A DNA stretch of 64,000 bases from Amaranthus tricolor (Eukaryota > Streptophyta > Magnoliopsida > Caryophyllales > Amaranthaceae), in the NCBI RefSeq assembly GCF_026212465.1, contig NC_080049.1:6642064-6706063 (forward strand), read 5' to 3'. Shown here one piece after another: positions 1-11,959 of the stretch. Within the stretch, counting starts at the first letter, position 1, and each line of letters opens with the position of its first letter. The translations under genes and the position numbers were made by a program. Below the pieces are notes generated by a model that ran no database searches, was not told the origin of the DNA, and worked only from the letters and a program-made list of their open reading frames with translations.

Positions 1-533
1 TCCTTAAGTATTATAAAAAGTAACCGCTTTGAAAACAAGATTCAGAACAGTTAATCAACGTATTCATAAACTTAACAACACAGATGATTTTAAGCTAGCA
101 GATCAGAATAACAATTTTCCATAATCACAGTTATGCACATTAACTTCCATTATTGAAACAATATTAATCATCAAGATTAATCAAGATATGGAGACTTGGA
201 GACTGTGTATTCACAGCTTTTCTTAAGTTTGTGCATATCTTCCCCCTTTTGTCATCAATCAAAAAAAATTGGGAGTATCAAACCACAGCACAAACCATAT
301 AGATTTGTCATTGAGGAAAACAAGAAACAATAAATGAAAGCATGCACCATAAAAAGCAGTCCAAATATGCATATAGTTAATCATCAAAGACCAAAATTAA
401 AAACAAGAAAGAAATTGTAGCAGTTGTTCAACAAAACAAATACAATTTTGTACCCCATATGGTACAAAACCAAAAGTGAAATTTTTTGATAAATGTTAGA
501 GCCAACAAATCATTAAAAACATGGGAAGAGGAA
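1..533 (-). other. 3' untranslated region of copy A with internal polypurine tract
   Basis: This non-coding stretch follows the third ORF of copy A. At 240-250 the minus strand reads AAAAGGGGGAA, a polypurine tract like the one next to the 3' LTR in copies B and C. The equivalent internal tract occurs at 17622-17631 in B and 56958-56967 in C. Repeated polypurine tracts upstream of the 3' LTR are a known Sirevirus trait. I see no gene here. Confidence 0.7.
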
Positions 534-2198
534 TCAAGGAGCAGTCTCTTCTTCATCTATGAATTCGGTCTGCACTTCAACTGTATCCAACTTTGCACCA
601 AGACGGTTCTCCATCAGGGTAAGTTGATCAATGATTGAGGCAAGTGAGACTCGAATTTCATCTTGAAAAGCTGTAAATTGAGACTGTAGGTCATGGAGAT
701 TAGAGAGTATGGAGTTTGAAGAAGCTGCAGGAACAGAATCAGGATTAGCACAACCAGTACCTGGTGAAGACTGAGATGGTGGTGGTGTAAAGTGAATAGG
801 TGATTGAGGTGGTGATGGAATTTGATGTGGTGGTGGAGTGGTTGGCTTGGGAGAAGGAGGTTTATTAGATGTAGACTCAGGTATGGTGTCAGATGTGGTT
901 TCATCAACCATAGTAGCCTTGCATTTTGAAGCTAACCTCCTACTCTTCCTCTTAATTAACTTAGCCTTTTTCCTCATTGCTATCACAATCTCTTCATCAC
1001 TTGAATCACTGCAGAGATTGTGATGAACATTATCTTCCAAGGCTTCCTCTTGTTCTTCTGTTTCCCCCTTACTTGCTTCTCCGCCCCGTTCCCCTTTTTC
1101 TCCTGTTTCAACGTTGTCAGTGGGTATAGGTTTTTGCTCCTTTTCCTCTTTTTCCTCCTTCCTTGATTTCTCCTTTTCTTCCTCAACCCCTTCCTCTTCT
1201 GATCCGACTTCAACAACCTCCTCTAAATCATGCATTAACATCCCTTCATCATTTAATTTTAGGTGCAAATTTTGTAAGCATTTAGCACCTATTTTCATGT
1301 TAGGACCCATTGGGAACTGCAAACCATCTAGAGGTACACTAAATTTATTAAAAATCCATGTTAATAGACCTCCATATCCCACAAAACTTTTCTTTTAAAT
1401 GCAATCCGACAAATGAGAGATCATTAACGAAGGAAAATTAATTTTAATATTATTGGCCATGCAATAAATTAAAGTAGCATCACGTAAACTCACTTCACTT
1501 CGTTTGGAGTTTCGTGGTAAGATGAATCTACGAGCAACATTGTACAATAATTTATGCATTGGAGACAATATGTTGTGACTTATTTTTCCCTTCTTTAGAT
1601 CTACCCCTAAAAATTTCAGAATTGTTCGTTTATTAATCCCAGAGAATGCTATCTTCGAGCCAACATAATAGGTGTCAAATCCAACATTAGGAACATTTAA
1701 CCATTCCCCCAACATAGCACTATTAAATTCTATTTTCACGTTCTTAACAGTACTAGAACACATCCCACAATCATTAGAGAAATTTAAAATAAATTCTCGC
1801 ATAAGGTTTGGAAAAATTGAGTTGCAACTAAAATTGGACATCAATACCTCCCATTCTTGATTTTGTAAAATGTCATGCAGTTGAGGAAAATGAGTAGAAT
1901 CATACCAGTACTTGTCTAACCCGAACCCTACTGACATTTCTTTTGAAACTTCTTCAGCACTATTAGGATCAACATGCTTCGAACGTTTGGCTGTTCTAGA
2001 AGATGAACCACCTTTTGGAGTGGAGATTTGGCGTTTGGTACCGGCATGCTCAGTGGAGGGTTTAGGTGTTTCATTTGTAGTTTCGGTAGTTGAGGGTGGT
2101 GCAGCATCAAGTAAAGGTGGAGGATGAACCACACTGAGAGGTTGTGGTTGAGAAATTTTACCGGTTTTTGGGGTTTTTGAAGATCTTGGGGTTTTCAT
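534..2198 (-). pseudogene. Third (env-position) ORF of copy A, one nonsense codon
   Basis: The frame opens at an ATG (2196-2198) and runs to 534, interrupted by one in-frame TAA at 1395-1397. Copy C has GAA at the aligned codon, so this is a point nonsense mutation. The protein has a Ser/Pro/Lys-rich N-terminus, a conserved globular block starting near the motif KEMSVGFGLDKYWY, a Glu-rich acidic stretch, a Pro-rich stretch, and a C-terminal segment with heptad-like spacing. The globular block resembles the 'putative plant transposon protein' domain (Pfam PF20167, by recollection). I see no signal peptide and no clear membrane segment, so 'envelope' describes only its position. The function is unknown. 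Confidence 0.8.
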
Positions 2199-2684
2199 TT
2201 TGATTTTGAAATGCTTTGAGAGGAAAGGAAGATGACGATTGCTTGAGGAAGAAGAGAAAGCGTGAGTGTTGTGATGTAAGAGAAGGGTTTAATAAAGGGT
2301 TGAAATGACGGTTACCCAAAGGTCCAATTCTTTAAATGCTTTAATCATTACATTTGAAATCAAGGATTGATGAAGAGTTGGGACAAATCCAAATAAACCA
2401 ATTCCCATTATTTTGATTTAAGTTGACCATATATTAGAAAGAAAATATAAAAAAAATGAATGATGCTATTATATTATATAAAATTATATTATATTAAGAA
2501 AAATAACGAACATATACTGCTTTGGTCTGATCAAATTAAAACATGCAATCAAGAAAACATTCATAGTACGTACTTTATTAACTGTATGCCTGATCCCTTC
2601 AATAATTGATTTTCAATCAAGATTTTGTGGTTGATTTCACCTTTTCAATTTCATGATGCTTCATGGAGAATTCTTGCTTTCACT
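2199..2684 (-). other. Spacer between pol and third ORF, copy A
   Basis: About 490 bp of AT-rich non-coding sequence separates the pol stop from the ATG of the third ORF. Copies B (19415-19878) and C (58917-59387) have spacers of similar length. The spacer means the third ORF is not made by simple read-through of the pol stop, unlike what is reported for soybean SIRE1. A subgenomic or spliced RNA would be needed. Confidence 0.6.
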
Positions 2685-5600
2685 TTAGTGTAGCTTGATC
2701 ATACCAAGTTCCAATCTCATATTTTCATATTGTTCCCTCAGAAGCGGTTTGGTCAAGATATCTGCGACTTGTTCATTAGTGTTAACATGCTTTACAACAA
2801 TATTTTTATTTTCAACATTATCTTTAAGAAAATGATGCCTAATGTGGATGTGTTTTACTCGTGAATGATGCACTGGATCTTTAGATATACATATGGCACT
2901 GGTATTATCACAATAAATAGGAACACATTCAAATTTAGTACCAAAATCTCTTAGCTGCTGTTTTATCCAAATCATTTGGGAACAGCAAGCTGCTGCTGCT
3001 ACATATTCAGCTTCTGCAGTAGATAATGCAACAGTGTTTTGTTTCTTGGAACACCATGAGACTAAACATGAGCCAAGAAATTGTACCATACCTGATGTAC
3101 TTTTTCTATTTACGAGATCACCTGCATAAGCTGCATCACTAAAACCTTTCAAATCATAGACATCACTTTTAGGATAATATAGGGACAAGTCATTTGTTCC
3201 CTTCAAGTATCTCAGTATTCTTTTTACTGTTGTAAAATGTGATTCTTTGGGTTAGATTGAAATCTAGCACATAAACCAACACTAAAAGAAATATCAGGTC
3301 TACTTGCTGTTAGATATAATAAAGAACCAATCATGCCTCGATACATTGTTTGATCTACATTAATCCCATTTAGGTCTTCATCTAATCTAACATTTGTAGC
3401 CATGGGTGTGTGGTTTGTCTTAGCGTTGTCTAGTCCATACTTCTTAAGAAGTTCTTTTATGTATTTTTGTCGATGGATAAAAATACCATTTTCAGTTTGT
3501 TTAATTTGTAAACCAAGGAAGAAATTTAGTTCTCCCATCATGCTCATTTCAAATTCTGTGCTCATAAGATTGGCGAATTCTTTACATAACAAGTCTTTAG
3601 TGGCACCAAAAATAATATCATCAACATAAATTTGAACAACCAAAATATCATAACCTTTATTCTTAAAGAATAAGGTTTTGTCAATTTTTCCTCTAATAAA
3701 GTTATTTTGAATCAAAAAATTTGACAGTCTTTCATACCATTGCCTAGGGGCTTGCTTTAAGCCATATAAAGCTTTATCAAGCTTATAGACATGATCAGGA
3801 CAAGAGGTATTTTCAAAACCTGGAGGTTGTTCAACAAAAACTTCTTCATCAAGAAAGCCATTTAAAAAAGCACATTTCACATCCATTTGATATAATTTAA
3901 AGTTTATGAATGCAGCAAAAGAAATTAAAATTCTAATAGCCTCTAACCTTGCTACCGGAGCAAAAGTCTCGGTGTAATCAATACCTTCTTGTTGGTTGTA
4001 CCCTTTGACCACGAGCCTTGCTTTGTTTCTTACAATTATTCCGTGCTCATCTAATTTGTTCCGAAATACCCATTGTAAACCAATTACCTTTTTGTGTTTT
4101 GGTTTGGGCTCCAAGTGCCATACTTTATTTCTTTCAAATTCATTCAATTCATCTTGCATGGCAACTATCCATTCGGAATCTTTTAGAGCCTCCTCGTGGT
4201 TTTTAGGTTCAAGTGATGATAGGAACGCAAAGTGTGCACAAAAGTTTCTGATTTGGGATCTGGTTTGTGTTCCCTTATTCATATCACTAATAATCAAATT
4301 AAGAGGGTGGTAACTTTGATATTTCCAAGGCTTAGGCATAAATTCTCTTGTGGGAACAGAAGCATGTTCTATTTCATCTGCTTGATTATTGTTCTGTTCA
4401 TCTTCTGGATCTGCTTGCTCGTCTGTGGGAACAGCTGGATTGGAGACAGTCTGCTGTTCCTGCAATACTGTCTGTTCCTGATTATTATCGTTCCTTTCTG
4501 CCTCTTCTGGGATCAGTTGTTCACCTGCTGTTCCTTCATCTAGCATTTTCGTTTCTTCATCATCGTCTTCCAGATGAGCAAGACCTATTTTTACATGGTT
4601 GTTTTCCTGTCCACTTGTTGAGAAGTTAGTTTCATCAAAAATGACATGAACTGACTCTTCTACACTCATTGTTCTTTTATTATATACCCTGTAAGCTTTA
4701 CTATGTGATGAGTAGCCAAGAAATACTGCTTCATCGCTTCTTTCATCAAACTTGCCTATACTTCGTTTTCCATTAACATGTACAAAACATTTGCATCCAA
4801 ATATACGAAAATAGGAAATGTTTGGTTTAACCCCTTTGAGTAATTCATAGGGTGTTTTTGAAGAGATTGGTCTTATTAACACACGATTCATAATATAACA
4901 AACAGTATTAACGGCCTCAGCCCAAAAATTTCTAGGTAAACCGCTAGCAATCAACATGGTTCTGGCCATTTCTTCTAAAGTTCTATTTTTCCTTGCTACC
5001 ACACCATTTTGTTGTGGTGTTCTAGGTGCTGAAAAATTGTGATTAATTCCATGTTCATTGCAATACATAGTAAAATTTGAATTTTCAAATTCTTTTCCAT
5101 GATCAGACCTTATGTGGATTATTTGATTATTGGTAGATTTTTGTATTTTGTTTGCGAAGGAAACAAACTCATCAAAGACTTCATCTTTGCTTACTAAAAA
5201 CAAAGTCCAAGTGAATCTACTATAATCATCAACAATGACAAATACATATTTTTTGCCGCTACGGCTCTGTATTCTCATTGGTCCACATAGATCCATATGA
5301 ATTAATTCTAGTGGTCTAGCGGTAGTCACCATATTCTTTGATTTAAAAGATGACTTCACTTGTTTTCCTTTAGCACAAGGATCACAAATTTCTTCCTAAA
5401 GGAATTTTATAGCTGTTAGTCCTCTAACTAGGTCTTTTGATCTTAATGTATTAATCAATGTAAAACTAGCATGACCTAGACGCTTATGCCAAAGTAGTGG
5501 GTCTTCTTCTATGACACTTAAACATGTTAGACTGGTTTTGGGAACAGTGTCCAGGTCCACTGCATAAGTGTTCCCTTTCCTGATTCCCTCGAGCACAATA

Positions 5601-5917
5601 TCTCCTGTGTCGTTCCTAGAAATTATGCATCGCTCAGAAGTAAACTTAACAGAGTTACCTTTATCACAAAATTGAGAAATACTTAGCAGATTGTGTTTTA
5701 AATTCTCGACTAAAAATACATTGTCAATGGCATGGGAACATGACCTTCCAACCTTTCCTTTGGCGATTATCTCACCCTTCATATTGTCACCGAAGGTTAC
5801 TATTCCCCCATCATAGGCTTCAAGTGAGAGAAATCTAGTTTTGTCACCCGTCATGTGCTTGGAACACCCACTGTCGAGATACCATGAGTTGTTCCCCCTC
5901 ACTTGAACCTGCAAAGC
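2685..5917 (-). pseudogene. pol: Pol polyprotein of copy A (protease-integrase-RT-RNase H), broken
   Basis: Domain order on the minus strand: aspartic protease ([13 protein letters not shown], catalytic DSG), integrase zinc region (HKRLGHAS), integrase core, reverse transcriptase (YVDDII), RNase H ([15 protein letters not shown]). Two lesions break the frame. A TAG at 5396-5398 replaces a Lys codon just before the integrase core. A 1-nt deletion near 3248 lies between reverse transcriptase and RNase H. The third catalytic acid of the integrase is also lost: copies B and C read GVVERKNRT, while A reads GVVARKNRT. The frame has no ATG at its start; the first codon after the gag stop is non-AUG. 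Ancestrally pol follows gag in the same frame after a single TAA (5921-5923). Confidence 0.92.
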
Positions 5918-5920
5918 AAA

Positions 5921-7747
5921 TTAATGGTTAAGTTCAGGAACCCAGTCATCCTTGGGTTCCCTGTCGATAATACTTGAATCACATTTCTTAATCCATATGC
6001 GTTCGACATAATTTTTATTTGCTTTGGTATGTTGTTCCCTTTTTACACATTGATTTTTCAGGTGTCCAGTTTTGCCACAAAAGGAACAGACTTTACTACC
6101 GGGGAGATCTACATAGACCTTTTTCTTCCTATTATTCTTAACATAACCTAGGCCTTCTTTACTCTTTGTTTTAGCATCTAGAATCCATTTGGGAACTTCA
6201 TTGATTTTCCCTTTTCCTTTTAAGTTCAATTTATCTTTCAGATATTCATTCTCTTTTTCACAGGATTCTAATTTTAATTTCAACTTTTGAAATTCAGTGC
6301 TAAACATGTGAGTGGATATATCATTTACGTCCCTTCTTAATCCTAGCAATTTATATTGATTTATTTCAACATTAAGAATAATAAATTCTTGCTTCATTTT
6401 TTCAATTGTTTCTTTCAAAGTAATATTCTGATCCAGCAGATTAAAAAATCTGCTTTGCATATCGATCCTAAATGAATTTAAGTAGGAAACATGATCTTTA
6501 CTTGAGTTGAGGTCTTTCTTAATTTGGAGACAATTAGTATTCTGTTTATCTAATTTCTCTTGTGTCTCCAAGAGCAACTTAATTAATTTATTCTTACTGA
6601 ATTTAAACAGGTGTTTAGGAAATGAGTTAGAAGACATTACCTCTTTTTCCTTGGACTCTTCATCCTTGCTGTGATGTGATGCCATGAGACACAGATTTGC
6701 TGTTTCTTCTTCTACTGGAGCTTCTGTTTCAGCCTCACTTTCGGTATCACCCTAGGCTGCAATCATAGCTTTACGAAAATCTGTTTTGAAATTTCCTTTC
6801 TTGGGTTGTCTTCCAGCTTCTCTTGCCTTTCCCTTGCCCTTGTCATTCTTCCATTGAGGGCAATCCTTGATGAAGTGGTCAGTGTTTCTACATTTGTGGC
6901 ATTCAAAATTTGTCTTCGTGTTAGCAGTTCCTCTTTCTTTGTTATGTCTTTGATTTTCATATCTGCTATTTCTGAAGAATTTTTTGAATTTTCTTGCCAA
7001 CATAGCAGTCTCCTCCTCATCAGTTTCTGATTCTTAATGATCATTTGCTGCTAGAGCCAAGCCTTTATTTCGGGTACTGTCAGCTGTTCCCAAATGCAAC
7101 TCGTGAGTCATGAGGGAACCAGCCAGCTCTTCCAAATTAAACTTGGTGAAATCTTTTGATTCCTGGATGGCTGTGACCTTAGCTCTCCAGCGTTCGTCTT
7201 GAGGAAGACTCCTAAGTACTTTTCTGACTTGTTCATCAACGGGAATGATCTTATCAAGTGACACAAGTTCGTTGGTTATATTCGTGAACCTGGTGAACAT
7301 CTCTTGGATGTTTTCTCTAGGTTCCATTACGAATCTTTCGTATCTGGACATCAGTAGATCAATCTTAGAGCGCTTCACTTCACTAGTGCCTTCATGGGTA
7401 ACTTCCAGCAGGTCCCAAATCTGCTTTGCCGTTTTACAACCCATGATACGATTATGTTCATTTGGCCCGAGACCACAGTGAAGTAGCTTGATAGCAAGAG
7501 CGTTCATTTCCATCTTTTGAAAGTCTTCCTTTTCATATTCAGTGATTGGTTTTGGAATTGATTCATTATTGGAGTTGATGGTCGTCACCTCAAAATCTCC
7601 TATTTCAATTACTCTCCATACTTGGTAATTTTCGGCCTTTATGAATATTTCCATCCTATTTTTCTAGTAGGTATAGAATTTCCCATCGAACATGGGTGGC
7701 CTTTGCGTAGAGTACCCTTCTTCCTTGCATTCGTTCATCTTCAACAT
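5921..7747 (-). pseudogene. gag: Gag of copy A, three nonsense codons
   Basis: The reading frame starts at the ATG at 7745-7747, about 70 bp inside the LTR edge, and ends at TAA 5921-5923. In-frame stops lie at 7664-7666 (TAG for the Trp in the YWKNRMEIF motif), 7034-7036 (TAA) and 6752-6754 (TAG for Trp). The two Trp-to-TAG changes are G-to-A on the coding strand, consistent with decay of methylated cytosine on the other strand. The product would hold an N-terminal UBN2-type capsid region, a first CCHC knuckle (CHKCRNTDHFIKDC), a predicted coiled-coil stretch, and a second knuckle (CSFCGKTGHLKNQC). This is the extended gag seen in copies B and C. Confidence 0.9.
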
Positions 7748-7802
7748 CTTGCCAGGGAACAGGATACTGCTCTCAGCGTTTCCTAATTAAATGAGGAACA
7801 CT

Positions 7803-7814
7803 GCTCTGGTACCA
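7803..7814 (-). other. Primer binding site, copy A (tRNA-iMet)
   Basis: The minus strand reads TGGTACCAGAGC two bases inside the 5' LTR. This matches the usual plant initiator tRNA-Met 3'-end complement TGGTATCAGAGC with one mismatch. Copy B has the perfect version. Confidence 0.85.
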
Positions 7815-7850
7815 ATTGTAGAAATGCAAATAGATAATCGAATGCAACAA

Positions 7851-7852
<2 letters not shown>

Positions 7853-7887
<35 letters not shown>
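7853..7887 (+). repeat. Poly-G homopolymer, 35 nt
   Basis: An uninterrupted run of 35 G near the downstream end of the LTR. The same site in both LTRs of copy B and in the LTR of copy C has exactly seven G. It is either a homopolymer expansion in this copy or an assembly artefact. Confidence 0.9.
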
Positions 7888-7888
<1 letters not shown>

Positions 7889-8405
7889 GAATTGTTGTAT
7901 ATTATGTTTAAGATTTTTGCCTCTAATTTTTTACGGAATTATAATAAAATAAAACTTAAACTTAAAATGAAAAAGATAAAAGGAGACAACGATTTTATGT
8001 GGAAACCTTCTTGGCCTAATAAGAAGGAAAAACCACGACCCCCCGGGATTTCAAAATTCTCACTATGTTTAGGCAATCAATCACAATTATATAAAACAAT
8101 TTGCTTCACTCGAAGCTTCTCTATTCTAGGCCTCTTTCTCTTTCTCTACTTTTTCTCCTTCTCTTTCTCTTCTCACGCTTCTCTTGAAGCTTCTCTATTC
8201 CCCTAGACTTCCCTTAAGTCTAGTTACAACAAAACACTCAATTTACCCTTACAAGACCAAATTCTCAAGAGGATAAAAATTAAATAATTGCTTTAAGAAA
8301 AATATAATAAATTAATTGGCATTTGATAGCTAAAAATATTTTTCTTAATAGATCTCCCTTTTTGGACACTCTTGGATGCCCTCTCGGTTTGAGCAAAGTT
8401 CCTCC

Positions 8406-8413
8406 TATTTATA
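8406..8413 (-). promoter_or_regulatory. TATA box of copy A LTR
   Basis: TATAAATA on the minus strand, about 600 bp inside the LTR start, in the sequence CACTATAAATAGGAGG. It is the best core promoter candidate in this LTR. Copy C has TATAAAAG at the equivalent place (55731-55738). Confidence 0.6.
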
Positions 8414-9028
8414 GTGGGAACAACCGTCAGTTACCTTAAGCATACCTTCCACTATCCTACACGTTCTCAAAAGAAAAGATAGTGGAATGCCAAAATATAA
8501 ACGTCCGGCTGTTGTTTGCTCAAAGAGGAAAACGGTTCCTTTAAGCTAAAAATAGCATAGGAGCTAAAACAAAAGATCCTATTTAAAAGGAGATCTTATC
8601 TTGAAAAGAATAAGTCTTAGGCTATTTTTAGATAACCTAAAAATAGTTTTGCCAACCAATTTATTAATTAATTAAGCAATTAATTTAATTCTTAACCGTT
8701 ACATCAACTTAAAAACAGAAAATAATTAATTCGCAATTTTCCAGCCGATGTTTTCTTCAAACCTGCGACGTGAGAACAGTGTACTGTCTCCATCTACAAC
8801 TGATGTCAGATTGTCAACTTTGGGAACAGTAGACCGTCTATCTACTTTTAACGTCCTAAGCATTTATCTAACTTCTCGGATATTCTAAGACACGTACAAC
8901 TTCCACGAACTAAGTCATAGGCTTCATCAACGATTTCAACAAAATCGGATATTCACCTACAAAACAATCTCTAAAACATGTTTGTTTATTTAAAAGTGAA
9001 GTCATCATCAAAACCTAAGAGGCCAACA

Positions 9029-10203
9029 TATCTATAACTTCAATAGCACCCTAATAAGGGTATTTATAATTCACAAAAATCAATCCACAACAATTAGTAG
9101 CTATTATTCTCATTTTAATCAATTAAAATCACTTTCATAGTCAACTAACATCATCACCATTACTAATTATTCACAATAATAACCAATCGACCAAATCTTA
9201 AAACAACTTTTAAAGTTATTTAACCAATCATCACCAAAATATAGTATAAAACACACATTATTAGTAGTTTCATCTCTAAATCCAAGCCCTAATCGTTTCG
9301 TGTTCAAAGATAACATATTTAATTCCTACCCATACTAAGATTCGAAGAAACTAATACAAAATCAACACACAACCCATAATTTCAATCACACTTCAAACCC
9401 TAATTCATAAACATGTTCAATTCATCAATCAAATTCTTACCCACAAAAAGATTCAATGAAATTAACACAAAACCAACATCAAACTCAATACACTTAATAG
9501 AACTCCAATTAAAACTAGAAAATTAATTAGAGAATAAAAGAGATGGCTTACAATGTTAAAACTAGCAAAAAGGGGAAAGAGGTAAGTTAAGGTTGTGCTA
9601 GTGGTGGCACGGGACCGAACCGGCAGGAGAGAGAACCCCAAACTAGCCACCGCGGCTGGCGGCACGCGCAGCAAATGCAGCACCCTAGGCTGCTGCTGTC
9701 GTGGCTGTTTAAAGGGGAAGAAGCAGCTGCGTAGCAGGGAGGAGAGAGGGAAGACCGGTGCTGTTGTGGGAGACCGGTTGCCACCGCGGCTGGGTTGGTG
9801 GTTGGTGGTTTCGTGGCTCAGCAGTGAGGGAGAGTGGAGAAGAGAGGAGGAAGAGGCGTGACGTTTTTGGTGAGTGAGGGAAGGAGTACTCACAACCCTA
9901 AAACATCCTTTTATATTATTTATCTATTTATTTATTTATTTATTTATCTAGATTGATCTTCTTGCGAGGCCCAATTAAGAACTCACCTCCGTATGCTCAC
10001 ACATTTTAAATAAAATACTTATTTTGATTCGAACCCCTTTATATAGAATCATAATTGTATTTTTAATACAAATATATGTTAATATTTAAATTCGTATATG
10101 AAAGAAATTTATTAAAACTACTTTAAAATTAATTTAATACAATTATAAAATACCCAAAAATCATTAAAATGTTAATGACGTCATAAAATCTCGGGGTGTT
10201 ACA
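9029..10203 (-). repeat. Truncated older LTR, copy A inserted into it
   Basis: On the minus strand this begins at 10203 with TGTAACACCCCGAG, a start typical of many plant Ty3-gypsy LTRs, and ends abruptly at the outer edge of copy A. It has no long credible ORF. A 143-codon frame at 9462-9893 is low-complexity Ser/Pro-rich sequence and I do not call it a gene. I infer that copy A inserted into this LTR and that the rest lies left of the window. There is no internal coding sequence here to fix the family. Confidence 0.5.
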
Positions 10204-11959
10204 CTCAAGGCACCAATTAACTTCAACATTTTCCTTAAAAGAATTTTTATTTTTCTATTGAATTCTAAATGGCATCTGATACTACACGATTGAGATTAAT
10301 TTTAACAGAGAATACTTGGGGTTGTTAAAAAATATGTAAAAGTTTTTTTCATACAAGATTTGATAGGTCCTCAGATTTATTAGAATTAGTGTACGTTTTT
10401 CGCTTCTTGAAGAGTAAGAATCGAAAATGAATGTTATTGCTAAAATAGGAGGAGTTAAACATTTGATCTCAATAGTTCGAGCTCAGATATTAAGAAATTA
10501 ATTTGAACATCAATATGAATGAATGAGATATTATTATGCAGTCAAATTTGACATTAACTTTTTAAGAAATTCGTGGTTACACAATTGTTCTTAGACTAAT
10601 GGGAGATTGAAGGAAAGTTTTTTTTTTTTTTTTTTTTTTTTTTATAAAGTGTAACGATAGTTATTTATAAGTGACATTAACTTGCTCATAGTTAAATTAT
10701 AACATGAAGAGTTATAGTGAATGTGCTTCAATTGTGAATTAAAACTCAGGTTAAAACACCATAATAGATACATGTAACTTTAAGAGAAGCATGTGTTATG
10801 CGTATATATATTAGGAATACATTTGTCTATCATATTTATATATTTTTGATTCATTTATTGATAAAATTCTCTACACATATTATTCCACACCTAAAAAGTA
10901 ATAAGAATTGAACTTTTTAATTCCATACTAATATACATTATTATTCAGACGGTGCTTATAAACCAACAATAGAAGAATGACATTTGACATTCCCATTTGT
11001 GCAGCTCATACTGAGTTCCTCATAATGGAAATATCGCTTCAACGGTAATAAAATCCTTAAATTAATAGTTCATAAATATTATGTGTACTTAGATTAGATG
11101 TTTAAGAAAATGTTTTTAAAATTTCACTAATCACATCTTAATAGTGACAGTTCTCTAGACATTCTGGGTAGCCAATTGTTTAGAGCCTCCAGCAATAAAG
11201 GGTCTCAAGACATTTCGAGTTATATTTTTTAACTGATTTGTTTGTAAACCTTTTTTATATTTGAAGTAATATAATGTTACAATACATTTTGTATAAAATT
11301 ATTTTTCTTAAAGTGGAAATTTTTTAATCTTTTAATATAATGAAAGACCTCATTTCAAAAGACGTCGCAAAAATAAATAGGGCATCCAAAACCTTTACTC
11401 AGTCCCTTCACATCTAATTCCTGTGGTGACCTTTTGTCACAATAGCATTTACGACCCGTTTGATAATAGTATTAAATGTTGGGAATGAGAATGATTTGTA
11501 GTGTAAATTTTTATAATATTTATCATGTTATTCCCATGGTAATAAAAGTTTGATAAAAAAAAATTTCTTCATAATTTTCTATTATCATCTTATACCACAT
11601 GTTTAAATGGTAATGCATTGTAATGAATTTTGTGAATAATTGTTGAAGGAGTATAACCATAACCAATAAACTTGCCAATAGATATTCCTACTAAAATTAA
11701 ACTACCTTCTAATTACTATATTCACCATTTAATACCAATTATCCAACGGGTCATTAGTATTATGTTAATGCACCACCAAAAAGTTAAACCTAATCAAGGA
11801 ATATACAAACCATTGAATACTCAAAAGTAAAATATGTCACATAGTTGAACGAAACCAAGCTTCCATTACACCCAAAAGAAGAGTTATTACTTAACATTAA
11901 TTTACATAAATAATGTACAAGTTTTCATCCCTAATCAAGAGATTAAGAGTCCTTATCGA
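10204..11959. other. Non-coding AT-rich region
   Basis: No gene, RNA or clear transposon is visible. A run of 26 T occupies about 10618-10643. The remainder is AT-rich sequence without long open frames. Confidence 0.6.

Larger units (their letters stand above)
1..9028 (-). mobile_element. Sirevirus-like Ty1-copia retrotransposon, copy A (partial, 3' LTR outside window)
   Basis: Read on the minus strand the order is 5' LTR (7817-9028), primer site, gag, pol with integrase before reverse transcriptase (the Ty1-copia order), a spacer, a third ORF, and a 3' untranslated region that runs off the window at position 1. The long gag with two zinc knuckles, the third ORF after pol and the LTR of more than 1.2 kb fit the Sirevirus (SIRE/Maximus) lineage. 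Copies B and C have the same plan. All three coding regions of this copy carry stops or frameshifts, so it is a dead element. Its 3' LTR and target duplication cannot be checked here. Confidence 0.93.
7817..9028 (-). repeat. 5' LTR of copy A
   Basis: The LTR begins on the minus strand with TGTTGGCCTCTTAG at 9028 and ends ...CTACA at 7817, 1212 bp long. Boundaries come from alignment to the LTR of copy C and from the adjoining primer site. A TATA box (TATAAATA on the minus strand) lies at 8406-8413. A run of 35 G, seven in the other copies, occupies 7853-7887. Its partner LTR lies left of the window, so the possible target duplication TATCT (9029-9033) is unverified. Confidence 0.85.

Noticed and set aside
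9462..9893. 143-codon minus-strand frame
   Set aside because: Low-complexity Ser/Pro/Leu-rich sequence inside an LTR-like region; no domain and the frame overlaps other open frames equally well.
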